Origin: Telluria sp042683405
Lineage (GTDB): Bacteria; Pseudomonadota; Gammaproteobacteria; Burkholderiales; Burkholderiaceae_D
Reading direction: 5' to 3'
NCBI RefSeq assembly: GCF_042683405.1
Contig: NZ_JBHUJS010000001.1
Location: 62,001 to 126,000 of the forward strand
DNA: 64,000 bases
Positions 17,575 to 25,732 of this stretch are shown piece by piece; the first letter of the stretch is position 1, and every line of letters starts with the position of its first letter. The position numbers and the translations under genes are program-made. The notes below the pieces were generated by a model. The model was not told the origin of the DNA. It saw nothing but the letters and a program-made list of their open reading frames with translations, and did not search any database.

Positions 17575-18747
17575 TCAGGCGCGCGAGCGGATCACCGGGT
17601 GGATGGCTTCGCCCGATTCGACGCGGTCGCGGCCGCCGCTCTTGGCGGCGTACAGGGCGTGGTCGGCGCGCGCCAGCGCGGAGTTGATGTGCTCGTTCGG
17701 GTCGACCACGACCACGCCCACGCTGACCGTCATGCGGTAGAAATTGCCGTCGGTGAGCACCGGCGCTTCCGATACCGCCACGCGCAGCCGCTCCGCCGCC
17801 TGCAGCGCGCCGGCCAGGTCGGTGCCCGGCATGGCCAGCGCGAATTCCTCGCCGCCCAGGCGCCCCATGATGTCGTGCTCGCGCAGTTCGCCCCGCACGG
17901 TGCGGGCAAATACGCTCAGCGCCTCGTCGCCGGTGGCATGGCCGAAGCGGTCGTTCAGGCGCTTGAAGTGGTCGATGTCGAGCATCATCAGCGCAAACGG
18001 TTTTTGCAGCCGGAGCGAGAGCGCGCGCGCCGCGTCGGTGCGTTCGAAGAAGGCGCGCCGGTTGAGCAGCCCGGTCAGGCTGTCGATGGTGGCCAGCTCC
18101 TCCATCGTGCGGTCGTCCTTGTACTTGCACAGCAGCAGGAAACCGAATCCGTTCACGATCAGCAGGCAGTAGCCGGTAATGAAGGCGGCGGAGTGCACGA
18201 CGCCCGGCCGGAACAGGGTGCTGTCCGGGTCGGAGACCGAAGCGTAGGCCCGCACCACCATCACGAAGAAGAACAGCACGTCGTTCAGGCCGATCAGCCG
18301 TTGCAGCGGCGAGCAGGTGCGCCAGTCGCGCAGCAGCAGGTAGGCCATCATTGCCGTGAACATCGCAATGATCAGCGACATCAGCGCCATGATCTCGCCG
18401 TGGCTGCTGGTATTCAGGCGCCAGAACTGGAAGCCCAGCGCCGCGATCAGCGTCACCGGAACCAGCACCCGCTTATATTTGGGAATGCCGAGGAACACCG
18501 CGTAGGCACCTACTTCGAGCGCGATGCCGGTGATCAGGAGCGTATTGGTGAGTGCCTCGAGACCGTTCGACCAGTATGCGAGGCGCATGTAGCCGAAGGC
18601 ATGCGCGATGCCCTGGACCAGGCGCGCCCACTTCCACACATCCATGCCGGGGTGCCTGGACCCGGTACGGGAATAGCCGGCGATCATCATCGCGAAGCCG
18701 ATGTTGCCGATGGCGAGCACCAGCAGGAAAGTACGAATGTCGATCAC
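17575..18747 (-). CDS. Multi-pass membrane diguanylate cyclase (GGDEF)
   Basis: 390 residues. The N-terminal half (about 1-200) has six or seven hydrophobic segments (TFLLVLAIGNIGFAMMIAGY; LLITGIALEVGAYAVFL; LIAALGFQFW; IMALMSLIIAMFTAMMAYLLL; VLFFFVMVVRAY; ITGYCLLIVNGFGFLLL), so it is a membrane-embedded sensor. The C-terminal GGDEF domain starts at TIDSLTGLLNRRAFFE and carries LGGEEFALAMPG, an active GGEEF variant. The expected product is c-di-GMP from two GTP. No EAL domain is present. What the membrane part senses is unknown. The stop touches a REPIN-like element. Confidence 0.92.
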   Translation of the reverse strand: MIDIRTFLLVLAIGNIGFAMMIAGYSRTGSRHPGMDVWKWARLVQGIAHAFGYMRLAYWSNGLEALTNTLLITGIALEVGAYAVFLGIPKYKRVLVPVTLIAALGFQFWRLNTSSHGEIMALMSLIIAMFTAMMAYLLLRDWRTCSPLQRLIGLNDVLFFFVMVVRAYASVSDPDSTLFRPGVVHSAAFITGYCLLIVNGFGFLLLCKYKDDRTMEELATIDSLTGLLNRRAFFERTDAARALSLRLQKPFALMMLDIDHFKRLNDRFGHATGDEALSVFARTVRGELREHDIMGRLGGEEFALAMPGTDLAGALQAAERLRVAVSEAPVLTDGNFYRMTVSVGVVVVDPNEHINSALARADHALYAAKSGGRDRVESGEAIHPVIRSRA

Positions 18748-18976
18748 GACGGTTTCCTAACGGGGTATGGCAGGCTGCCTGCGGCACCCGCTCTTTTATT
18801 GTTATCCCGGGATTTCCCGGCCCCATGCGTTGCGTTTTTGAGCACACATGTTTCTTTGAGGCACTGATCTTACACGGCTTTGGGGATGCCCGACAGAAAT
18901 TTTAAGCGAAAGAACGCATAAGCCCCTGCGATCGGGGCATTCCGTAAAGATATGACAAGGGAAGTGTTGTGGGGGA

Positions 18977-21760
18977 CTAACGGCGGCTGGCGCGCAGCAT
19001 CGCGTCGAACTCGTCGGCCGGAATCGGCTGGGCGAACAGGTAGCCTTGCGCGTAATCGCAGCCTGCCTGGCGCAGCAGGTCGCGCTGCTCGGGCGTCTCC
19101 ACGCCTTCCGCAATCACCTTCAGGCCCAGCTTGTGGGCCATCACGATGATCGCTTCGGACAGCGCCATGTCGCTCGACTCGGGCGCCAGGTTGCGGGTGA
19201 AGGTGCGGTCGATCTTGAGGTAGTCGATGTCGAATTTTTTGAGGTAGGCGAGCGATGAATAACCGGTGCCGAAGTCGTCCAGCGCGACCTGCATGCCGAC
19301 GTCGCGCAGCTGCAGCAGCTTGTCGGTCACGCCTGCCGATGCGTCCAGCAGCAGGCCTTCGGTAATCTCCACCACCAGCGCGTTGCCGGCCAGGCCGACC
19401 TGCTCGAGGTGCGCGAACCAGTGCTGGTAGCCGCGCCCCTCGCGCTGGAACTCGACCGGCGACTGGTTGATCGACACCTGGAACTCGGGATCGACCTCGG
19501 TGCGCCAGCGGCGCGTCCACGCGGCCGATTCGCGGAACACCCAGTCGCCGATCTCCAGGATCAGTCCCGACGCTTCGGCCAGCGGAATGAATTCGAGCGG
19601 CCCGACCATGCCGCGCTGCGGATGCACCCAGCGGATCAGCGCCTCGGCCTTGTGGATGCGGCCCGTTTCCAGGTGCACGATCGGCTGGAAGTACAGGCGG
19701 AACTGCTCGCCGCGCAGCGCCGCGCGCAGGTCGTTGGTCAGGCGCATGCGCGAGATCGCCGCCGTCTGCAGCGCCTGCGTGAAGTAGCTGAAGCGGTTGC
19801 GGCCCGCGCCCTTGGCTGCGTACATGGCCTGGTCCGCATGCTTGAGCAGGTCGTCGATCTCCTGCGCGTCGTCCGGGTACAGTGTGATGCCGATGCTGGC
19901 CGAGACATAGGCCTGCTCGTGGCCGAGCTGGAACGGCGCCTGCAGCACATCGAGCATGCTTTGCGCGATCGCCTCCAGCCGCGCGATCGCCTCCATGTCG
20001 GTCAGGATCACGGTGAACTCGTCGCCGCCCAGGCGCGCGACCGTGTCCGATTCGCGCACGCAGCTGCGGATGCGGCGCGCCGCTTCGGCCAGCAGCACGT
20101 CGCCCTGCTGGTGGCCGAGCGTGTCATTGACTTCCTTGAAGTGGTCCAGGTCGATGAACAGGATCGCGATGCGGCGGCCCTCGCGCCGGCACTTCAGGAT
20201 GTCGTTGCCGAGGCGGTCGAGGAACATGCGCCGGTTCGGCAGCTGGGTCAGCGAGTCGAAGTTCGCCTGCTGCCAGATCAGCGCTTCCGACTTGCGCTTC
20301 TCGGTGACGTCTTCCACCATGCACAGATAGTGCAGGGGGCCGTTGCCTTCGTCTTCCATCGGCGCGACCGAGGCATCGATCCAGACCAGCGAGCCGTCCG
20401 GCCGCACCAGCCGCATCGAGGTCTTGAAGCCGTCCGCCTCGCCCGTCGCCATGCGCTGCATGTACGTGCCGGCGTGCTCGAGGTCCTCGCTGTGCACCAC
20501 GTCGGACCAGACGCTGCCGCGAATCTCGTCGGCCGTGCGGCCCGCAATCTCGGCATAGCGCGAATTGACATCCCTGAAGGTGCCGCTGACCGGATCGACC
20601 AGCGCGATCCCGAGCGGCGCCTCCTCGAACATGATGCGGAAACGCTGCTGTCCCTTGCGGATCGCATCGCTGGCGCGCTTGCGCACGCGCGCCAGTTGCG
20701 TGACATGGATGGCCGCGCCGGCCAGCAGGAGCGCGCCGGCCACCGCCATGCTGCGGTACAGCCAGGTCAGGTCCTGGGCGTCATCGGAATACAGGAAACC
20801 GTCGAAGCGCGCGCCCGGCGCCATCATGCCGAGGTCGGCATACACGTCGGCGATGTGGCGCCAGCGCCCCGGATTCATGTAGCCCGTCTCGACCAGCACC
20901 GGCTGCACCAGCGGCTCCATCTGGCGCGCCTCGAACAGCAGGTGCGCGCGGTCGTGGCGGCGGCTGTACTTGGCCAGGATCAGGTCGGCGATCTCCTCCG
21001 GATGGGCCATCGCGTACTGCCAGCCGCGCATGCTCGCTTCGCGGAAGGCGCGCACGCGCTCCGGATGCCGGGCCAGCTCGCTCTTGCTGGTAAACAGGTT
21101 GTCGCCGTAGAAGTCGATGCCCGCCAGGCGCGGGCTGTAGATGTCGTACTGGAAGCCGAGCCGGTCCAGGATGTCCGGCTCATTGGTGGTGTACGCGGAC
21201 ATGGCGTCCACCTTGCCGCTGACCAGGTCCTGCGGATTGAAGCTGTGCTCGACGCGGATCACGTCGGTCATGGAAATGCCTTCCTTCTTGAGGTAGGCAA
21301 CCACCTCGTCGGCCTGGGTCAGCTCGTCGGTGAGCGAGCCGATCATCACGCGCTTGCCGCGCAGGTCGCCGATCGACAGGCCGCCCTGGCGCGGCATGAT
21401 CAGGACATACGGGGAATGCTGGAAGATCACGCCCAGCACCACCACCGGCTTGCCTGCCGCGTGGGCCAGCAGCAGGCTGCTGGAGCCGACGCCGTACTGG
21501 GCGCGGCCCGAGATCACTTCGCGTTCGGGCTGGTTGCCGTCGCCGCTTTCCTTGATCGCGACGTCGAGCCCGGCATCGCGGTAGAAGCCTTTTTCCTTCG
21601 CCGCGTAGTAGCCGGCGAACTGGAACTGGTGCGCGTGCTTGAGCTGGAGGGTTACCCGTTCGAGCGCCCGGGCGGGCTGGGGCAGCGCCAGCAAGCACAC
21701 TGCCACGGCCGCGGTGAGCGCCCGTGCGACACAGGAGGAACGGAATACAACCAGCTGCAT
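18977..21760 (-). CDS. NMT1-like periplasmic binding domain fused to PAS-GGDEF-EAL
   Basis: 927 residues from MQLVVFRSSC. After a signal-like segment (TAAVAVCLLALPQPARALE), residues about 35-290 form an NMT1/THI5-type solute-binding domain: VTLQLKHAHQFQFAGYYAAKEKGFYRDAGLDV is the classic opening. A membrane span near 325-345 (MAVAGALLLAGAAIHVTQLA) leads into PAS (about 360-490), GGDEF (ARLGGDEFTVIL) and EAL (KAEALIRWVHPQ, with SINQSPVEF, EITEGLLLD, LDDFGTGYSS, LKIDRTF and AEGVETPEQ intact). Binding of a thiamine-precursor-like or other small nitrogen compound outside would set c-di-GMP inside; the ligand is inference. The frame extends upstream to 21847 but lacks a signal peptide there, so the start at 21760 is preferred. 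Confidence 0.92.
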   Translation of the reverse strand: MQLVVFRSSCVARALTAAVAVCLLALPQPARALERVTLQLKHAHQFQFAGYYAAKEKGFYRDAGLDVAIKESGDGNQPEREVISGRAQYGVGSSSLLLAHAAGKPVVVLGVIFQHSPYVLIMPRQGGLSIGDLRGKRVMIGSLTDELTQADEVVAYLKKEGISMTDVIRVEHSFNPQDLVSGKVDAMSAYTTNEPDILDRLGFQYDIYSPRLAGIDFYGDNLFTSKSELARHPERVRAFREASMRGWQYAMAHPEEIADLILAKYSRRHDRAHLLFEARQMEPLVQPVLVETGYMNPGRWRHIADVYADLGMMAPGARFDGFLYSDDAQDLTWLYRSMAVAGALLLAGAAIHVTQLARVRKRASDAIRKGQQRFRIMFEEAPLGIALVDPVSGTFRDVNSRYAEIAGRTADEIRGSVWSDVVHSEDLEHAGTYMQRMATGEADGFKTSMRLVRPDGSLVWIDASVAPMEDEGNGPLHYLCMVEDVTEKRKSEALIWQQANFDSLTQLPNRRMFLDRLGNDILKCRREGRRIAILFIDLDHFKEVNDTLGHQQGDVLLAEAARRIRSCVRESDTVARLGGDEFTVILTDMEAIARLEAIAQSMLDVLQAPFQLGHEQAYVSASIGITLYPDDAQEIDDLLKHADQAMYAAKGAGRNRFSYFTQALQTAAISRMRLTNDLRAALRGEQFRLYFQPIVHLETGRIHKAEALIRWVHPQRGMVGPLEFIPLAEASGLILEIGDWVFRESAAWTRRWRTEVDPEFQVSINQSPVEFQREGRGYQHWFAHLEQVGLAGNALVVEITEGLLLDASAGVTDKLLQLRDVGMQVALDDFGTGYSSLAYLKKFDIDYLKIDRTFTRNLAPESSDMALSEAIIVMAHKLGLKVIAEGVETPEQRDLLRQAGCDYAQGYLFAQPIPADEFDAMLRASRR

Positions 21761-21895
21761 GCAGTACCCATCAGGGAAGCGGAAAGCGATTGTAACGTGC
21801 TCGGAGGAAATTGTGACATAGTGACCACTGCAGGCAACAACCCGCACAGGGCAGTTGCGTGCAGCAGGCCGACATGCTAATGATAACCCTGCACC

Positions 21896-24181
21896 TTACT
21901 TGCGGGCCGTTCGCGCGCCCGCTTTCGGCTTGGCCTTGATGGTGTCCAGGATCGACGGCCGCGTGCGGCTGTCCGGCGCGGCGGCCTGCCGCCCCGGCTT
22001 GATGCCTTTGGCCGCTACCTGCACCGCGGGACGCGCGCCTTTCGGCGCGGTATGCTCGCGGCCGCGCGGCGCTTCGCCACGGCGTCCCTGCGGCGCCGCG
22101 TGGCCCGGCTCGTCCATCGTCGCACCCGGTGGCGGGATCAGGTGGCGCTCGCCCGTGCCGATCAGGTCGGTGCGTCCCATGCGGGCCAGCGCCTCGCGCA
22201 GGATCGGCCAGTTTTCCGGGTCCTGGTAGCGCAGGAAGGCCTTGTGCACGCGGCGGATCTTGCCGCTACGCGCCGTCTCCACCACTTCCGAATCTTCCGT
22301 GACCTTGTGCAGCGGGTTCTTGCGGGTGTGGTACATGGTGGTCGCCATCGCCATCGGGGTCGGCGTGAAGGTCTGCACCTGGTCGAGCTGGAAGTTGTTC
22401 TTCTTCAGCCACAGCGCCAGGTTCAGCATGTCCTCGTCCGTCGTGCCCGGGTGAGCCGCGATGAAGTACGGGATCAGGTACTGCTTCTTGCCGGCCTCCA
22501 GCGAGTACTTCTCGAACATCTTCTTGAACTCGTCGTAGGCGCCGATGCCCGGCTTCATCATCTTCGACAGCGTGTTCTCTTCGGTGTGCTCGGGCGCGAT
22601 CTTCAGCAGGCCGCCCACGTGGTGGGTGACCAGTTCCTTGACGTATTCGGGCGAGCGCACCGCCAGGTCGTAGCGCAGGCCGGACGAGATCAGCACCTTC
22701 TTGATGCCGGGGATCGCGCGCGCCTTGCGGTACAGCGACACCAGCTTGCTGTGGTCGGTGTTCAGGTTGACGCAGATGCTCGGGTACACGCACGACAGGC
22801 GGCGGCAGGTTTCCTCGATCTTCTTGTCCTTGCACTGCAGCCGGTACATGTTGGCAGTCGGGCCGCCCAGGTCCGAGATGGTGCCGGTGAAGCCCTTGGT
22901 CTTGTCGCGCACGTGCTCGATCTCGCGCAGGATCGACGGCTCCGAGCGGCTCTGGATGATGCGGCCTTCGTGCTCGGTGATCGAACAGAAGGTGCAGCCG
23001 CCGAAGCAGCCGCGCATGATGTTGATCGAGAAGCGGATCATTTCCCACGCCGGGATGTGCGCCTTGCCGTAGCTCGGGTGCGGACTGCGCGCGTAGGACA
23101 GGTCGAACACGCCGTCCATCTCGTCCATGGCAAGCGGCAGCGGCGGCGGGTTGAGCCACACATCGCGTTCGCCGTGCGCCTGCACCATCGCGCGCGCATT
23201 GCCCGGATTCGACTCAAGGTGGAACACGCGCGAGGCGTGCGCGTACATCACCGGGTCGTCCTTGACCACGTCGTACGCTGGCAGGCGCACCACGGTCTTG
23301 TTGTGCTTTTCCCTGGCCGCGGCCTGGCGCTCCTCGCGCGTCATGATGCGGATCGGCTTGACGACTTCCGCTTCCTTGCCAGCGTTCTCGGTCGCGCACA
23401 CGGTCTTATCCTGCGGCAGCTCCTGGTAGGGGCTGTGGATCACGTCCACCTTGCCCGGCACGTCCACGCGGGTCGAGTTGTGCACCGTCCAGTCCTCGGC
23501 CGGCAGCCAGCCGGACGGCACCATGAAGGCGGTGCCGCGCAGGTCGCGGATGTCGCGGATGTTCTCGCCTGCGTTCAGGCGGTGCGCCAGGTCCACCACC
23601 GCACGCTCGGCGTTGCCGAAGACCAGCAGGTCGGCTTTCGAGTCCGGCAGCACCGAGCGGCGCACCTTGTCGGACCAGTAGTCGAAGTGGGCGATGCGGC
23701 GCAGCGACGCTTCGATCGAACCGATCACCACCGGCACGTCGGGGTAGGCTTCGCGCGCGCGCTGCGCGTACACGGTGACGGCGCGGTCGGGGCGCTTGTT
23801 CGGCTCCGCGTTGGGCGTGTAGGCGTCGTCGGAGCGGATCTTGCGGTCCGCAGTGTAGCGGTTGATCATCGAATCCATATTGCCCGCCGTGATGCCCCAG
23901 AACAGGCGCGGCTTGCCCAGCACCCGGAACGGGTCGGCCGAGTGCCAATCCGGCTGGCTGATGATACCGACGCGGAAGCCCTGTGCTTCCAGCACGCGGC
24001 CGATCAGCGCCATGCCGAAACTCGGATGGTCGATGTAGGCGTCGCCGGTGACGAGGATGACATCGCACTCGTCCCAGCCAAGCTTGTCCATCTCCGCGCG
24101 GGACATGGGCAGGAAAGGCGCGGCAATGGCGCGGCTCGACCGCTTGGGAGCGGCCGCAAACAGGTTTGCAGGGGAATTCAT
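21896..24181 (-). CDS. YgiQ family radical SAM protein
   Basis: 761 residues from MNSPANLFAAAP. Family landmarks: an N-terminal cobalamin-binding-like part (ILVTGDAYIDHPSFGMALIGRVLEAQGF) and the radical SAM cluster motif CFGGCTFCSI (CxxxCxxC) near residue 370, followed by IIQSRS and TGTISDLGGPTANMY. The C-terminal tail is basic and Pro/Arg rich (TAPKGARPAVQVAAKGIKPG), possibly disordered. The family is widely conserved in bacteria but its substrate is not established. The ATG at 24181 is used; the frame continues to 24259 without a ribosome site. On the same strand as the following NMT1/GGDEF/EAL gene, 135 bases away. Confidence 0.93.
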   Translation of the reverse strand: MNSPANLFAAAPKRSSRAIAAPFLPMSRAEMDKLGWDECDVILVTGDAYIDHPSFGMALIGRVLEAQGFRVGIISQPDWHSADPFRVLGKPRLFWGITAGNMDSMINRYTADRKIRSDDAYTPNAEPNKRPDRAVTVYAQRAREAYPDVPVVIGSIEASLRRIAHFDYWSDKVRRSVLPDSKADLLVFGNAERAVVDLAHRLNAGENIRDIRDLRGTAFMVPSGWLPAEDWTVHNSTRVDVPGKVDVIHSPYQELPQDKTVCATENAGKEAEVVKPIRIMTREERQAAAREKHNKTVVRLPAYDVVKDDPVMYAHASRVFHLESNPGNARAMVQAHGERDVWLNPPPLPLAMDEMDGVFDLSYARSPHPSYGKAHIPAWEMIRFSINIMRGCFGGCTFCSITEHEGRIIQSRSEPSILREIEHVRDKTKGFTGTISDLGGPTANMYRLQCKDKKIEETCRRLSCVYPSICVNLNTDHSKLVSLYRKARAIPGIKKVLISSGLRYDLAVRSPEYVKELVTHHVGGLLKIAPEHTEENTLSKMMKPGIGAYDEFKKMFEKYSLEAGKKQYLIPYFIAAHPGTTDEDMLNLALWLKKNNFQLDQVQTFTPTPMAMATTMYHTRKNPLHKVTEDSEVVETARSGKIRRVHKAFLRYQDPENWPILREALARMGRTDLIGTGERHLIPPPGATMDEPGHAAPQGRRGEAPRGREHTAPKGARPAVQVAAKGIKPGRQAAAPDSRTRPSILDTIKAKPKAGARTARK

Positions 24182-24381
24182 CGCGACATTGTACCGGAAT
24201 TCGGCCCGGCGCCGAAGCGGCCCGGCTTTTTCCCTGAACAAAAACTGCTTAAAAATCAATCTGTTGCAGGTTCAGTCCGGGGAACCTCGAGGACCCTCGG
24301 AGGTCAAACAGGCACAGTGACGACGAAATCCGATCGCACTGGCGTCCACGCGGGGCAGGCCTATACTGAAGGAGCATCCAC

Positions 24382-25224
24382 ATGTCGCACCCGATCGACA
24401 CTCGCCTCATCATGGAAAAGCTGACCCAGGCCGGCGTGCCGCCGGAGCATGCCAAGGCCCATACGCAGGTACTTTCCGACTCCCTGGAAGAGCAGCTCGC
24501 GCGTACCTGCTCGAAGGACGACCTGAGCGCAGCCCTCGAGCCGGTGCACCAGTCGATCAGGGACCTCACTGCGACGATGGCGACTACCGCCGCCCGGCTC
24601 GATGCAAGGATCGACACGACCAACGCACAGCTCGCTGCGACGACCGCTCAGCTGACGGCCAGAATCGACACGACCAACGCACAGCTCACTGCAACGACCG
24701 CTCAAATGACATCCAGGATTGACACCACCAACGCACAGCTCGCCGCAATGAGCGACCAGATGACTGCCCAGCTTGCTATAACGACCGCTCAGTTGACCGC
24801 CCGGATGGACGCCACCAACGCACAGCTCGCCGCGGCGACCGGACAGATGACGGCCCGGATGGACACTACCAATGCACAGTTCGCCGCAATGAGCGACAAG
24901 ACGACTGCAGAGCTTGCGATAACGACCGCTCAGTTGACGGCCCGGATGGATAGCACCAATGCTCAGTTCGCCGCGATGGGCGACCGGATGACAGCCCAGC
25001 TTGTTGCAACGACCGGCCATTTGACGGCCAGGATCGACACTACCGATGGACAGCTCGCCGCGATGACCGCTCAGATGCTGGCAAGGTTCGATCAAACCGA
25101 TGCCAGGATCGACAGCGCAGTCGCCAAGCTGAAGGGCGAGTGGATCACCTGGCTGCTGGCTTTCGGGCTGCTGCACACCGCACTGGTCGGTGGTGTGCTG
25201 CTGAAGCTGACGCTGGCGCCTTAG
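24382..25224 (+). CDS. Repetitive coiled-coil protein with C-terminal membrane anchor
   Basis: 280 residues. A 45-residue head (MSHPIDTRLIMEKLTQAGVPPEHAKAH) is reminiscent of DUF1640/MCUR1-type coiled-coil proteins. From about residue 60 to 240 the chain is built of units of 18 residues (TTAQLTARIDTTNAQLAA and variants) mixed with units of 11 (MSDQMTAQLAI, MSDKTTAELAI, MGDRMTAQLVA). Eighteen is 11 plus 7, so the pattern keeps one continuous helix with hendecad and heptad phases. A single span near the end (WLLAFGLLHTALVGGVLLKL) anchors it. GGAG precedes the ATG. Its stop overlaps the stop of the opposite-strand DUF4404 gene by three bases. Function unknown. Confidence 0.85.
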   Translation: MSHPIDTRLIMEKLTQAGVPPEHAKAHTQVLSDSLEEQLARTCSKDDLSAALEPVHQSIRDLTATMATTAARLDARIDTTNAQLAATTAQLTARIDTTNAQLTATTAQMTSRIDTTNAQLAAMSDQMTAQLAITTAQLTARMDATNAQLAAATGQMTARMDTTNAQFAAMSDKTTAELAITTAQLTARMDSTNAQFAAMGDRMTAQLVATTGHLTARIDTTDGQLAAMTAQMLARFDQTDARIDSAVAKLKGEWITWLLAFGLLHTALVGGVLLKLTLAP

Positions 25225-25523
25225 ATCCCCATGCTGGCGAGCATGTTGCTCAGCTCGCGCAGCGCGGGCTCGAGTTTCGGGTGACGGGCGGCGAAGCGTG
25301 CCGAAATTTCCCGTGCCCGCTCGGCCAGGCCATCTTCCTCCATCTCCACCGGTTGCAGGTGCAGCGCCTCGCTCGCCTCGCGCTGGCGCAGCAAGGCGTG
25401 GATGTCGCCATCCAGCTGGGTTAGCAGACCCCGCAGTTCCGCATCCACCTCCGGCGTGCGGGACAGGTCGTCGTGCAAGTTCTTCAGATGGGATTTCAGG
25501 TCCGTCGCGCTGTCGGGCTGCAT
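25221..25523 (-). CDS. DUF4404 family protein
   Basis: 100 residues from MQPDSATDLKSHLKNLHDDL, wholly helical in appearance: LRGLLTQLDGDIHALLRQRE, then GLAERAREISARFAARHPKLEPALRELSNMLASMGI. The HPKLEPALRELSNMLASMGI ending is characteristic of this short family of unknown function. The ATG at 25523 has TTGAGGA eight bases upstream; a TTG at 25535 is less likely. The gene is convergent with the coiled-coil gene. Confidence 0.8.
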   Translation of the reverse strand: MQPDSATDLKSHLKNLHDDLSRTPEVDAELRGLLTQLDGDIHALLRQREASEALHLQPVEMEEDGLAERAREISARFAARHPKLEPALRELSNMLASMGI

Positions 25524-25662
25524 GGCATTCCTCAAGATTAGCTGTCCTGGAACTATTTATACACCTATTTGCCCGGAGGGACTGTGCGGTGTCACGCTTC
25601 AGGCGCAGCGTACACACCGACAGCTGGACGGCGAATTCGTCCGGTCATGTTGTCGATCGCGC

Positions 25663-25694
25663 AAAAAAAATCCCCGGCCGATGTCGGCCGGGGA
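25663..25694 (-). terminator. Rho-independent terminator of the first M3 peptidase gene
   Basis: TCCCCGGCCGA and TCGGCCGGGGA form an 11-bp stem with a 2-base loop; on the minus strand it is followed by eight T. It lies 39 bases past the peptidase stop at 25733. Confidence 0.92.
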
Positions 25695-25732
25695 TGGCGT
25701 GATGAGGGCTGCGCGGGCGCAGCCTCTCGCCC

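Noticed and set aside
24382..25224. Phage tail fibre or S-layer origin for the coiled-coil protein
   Set aside because: The units are helical and the protein ends in a membrane span; no phage genes are near.
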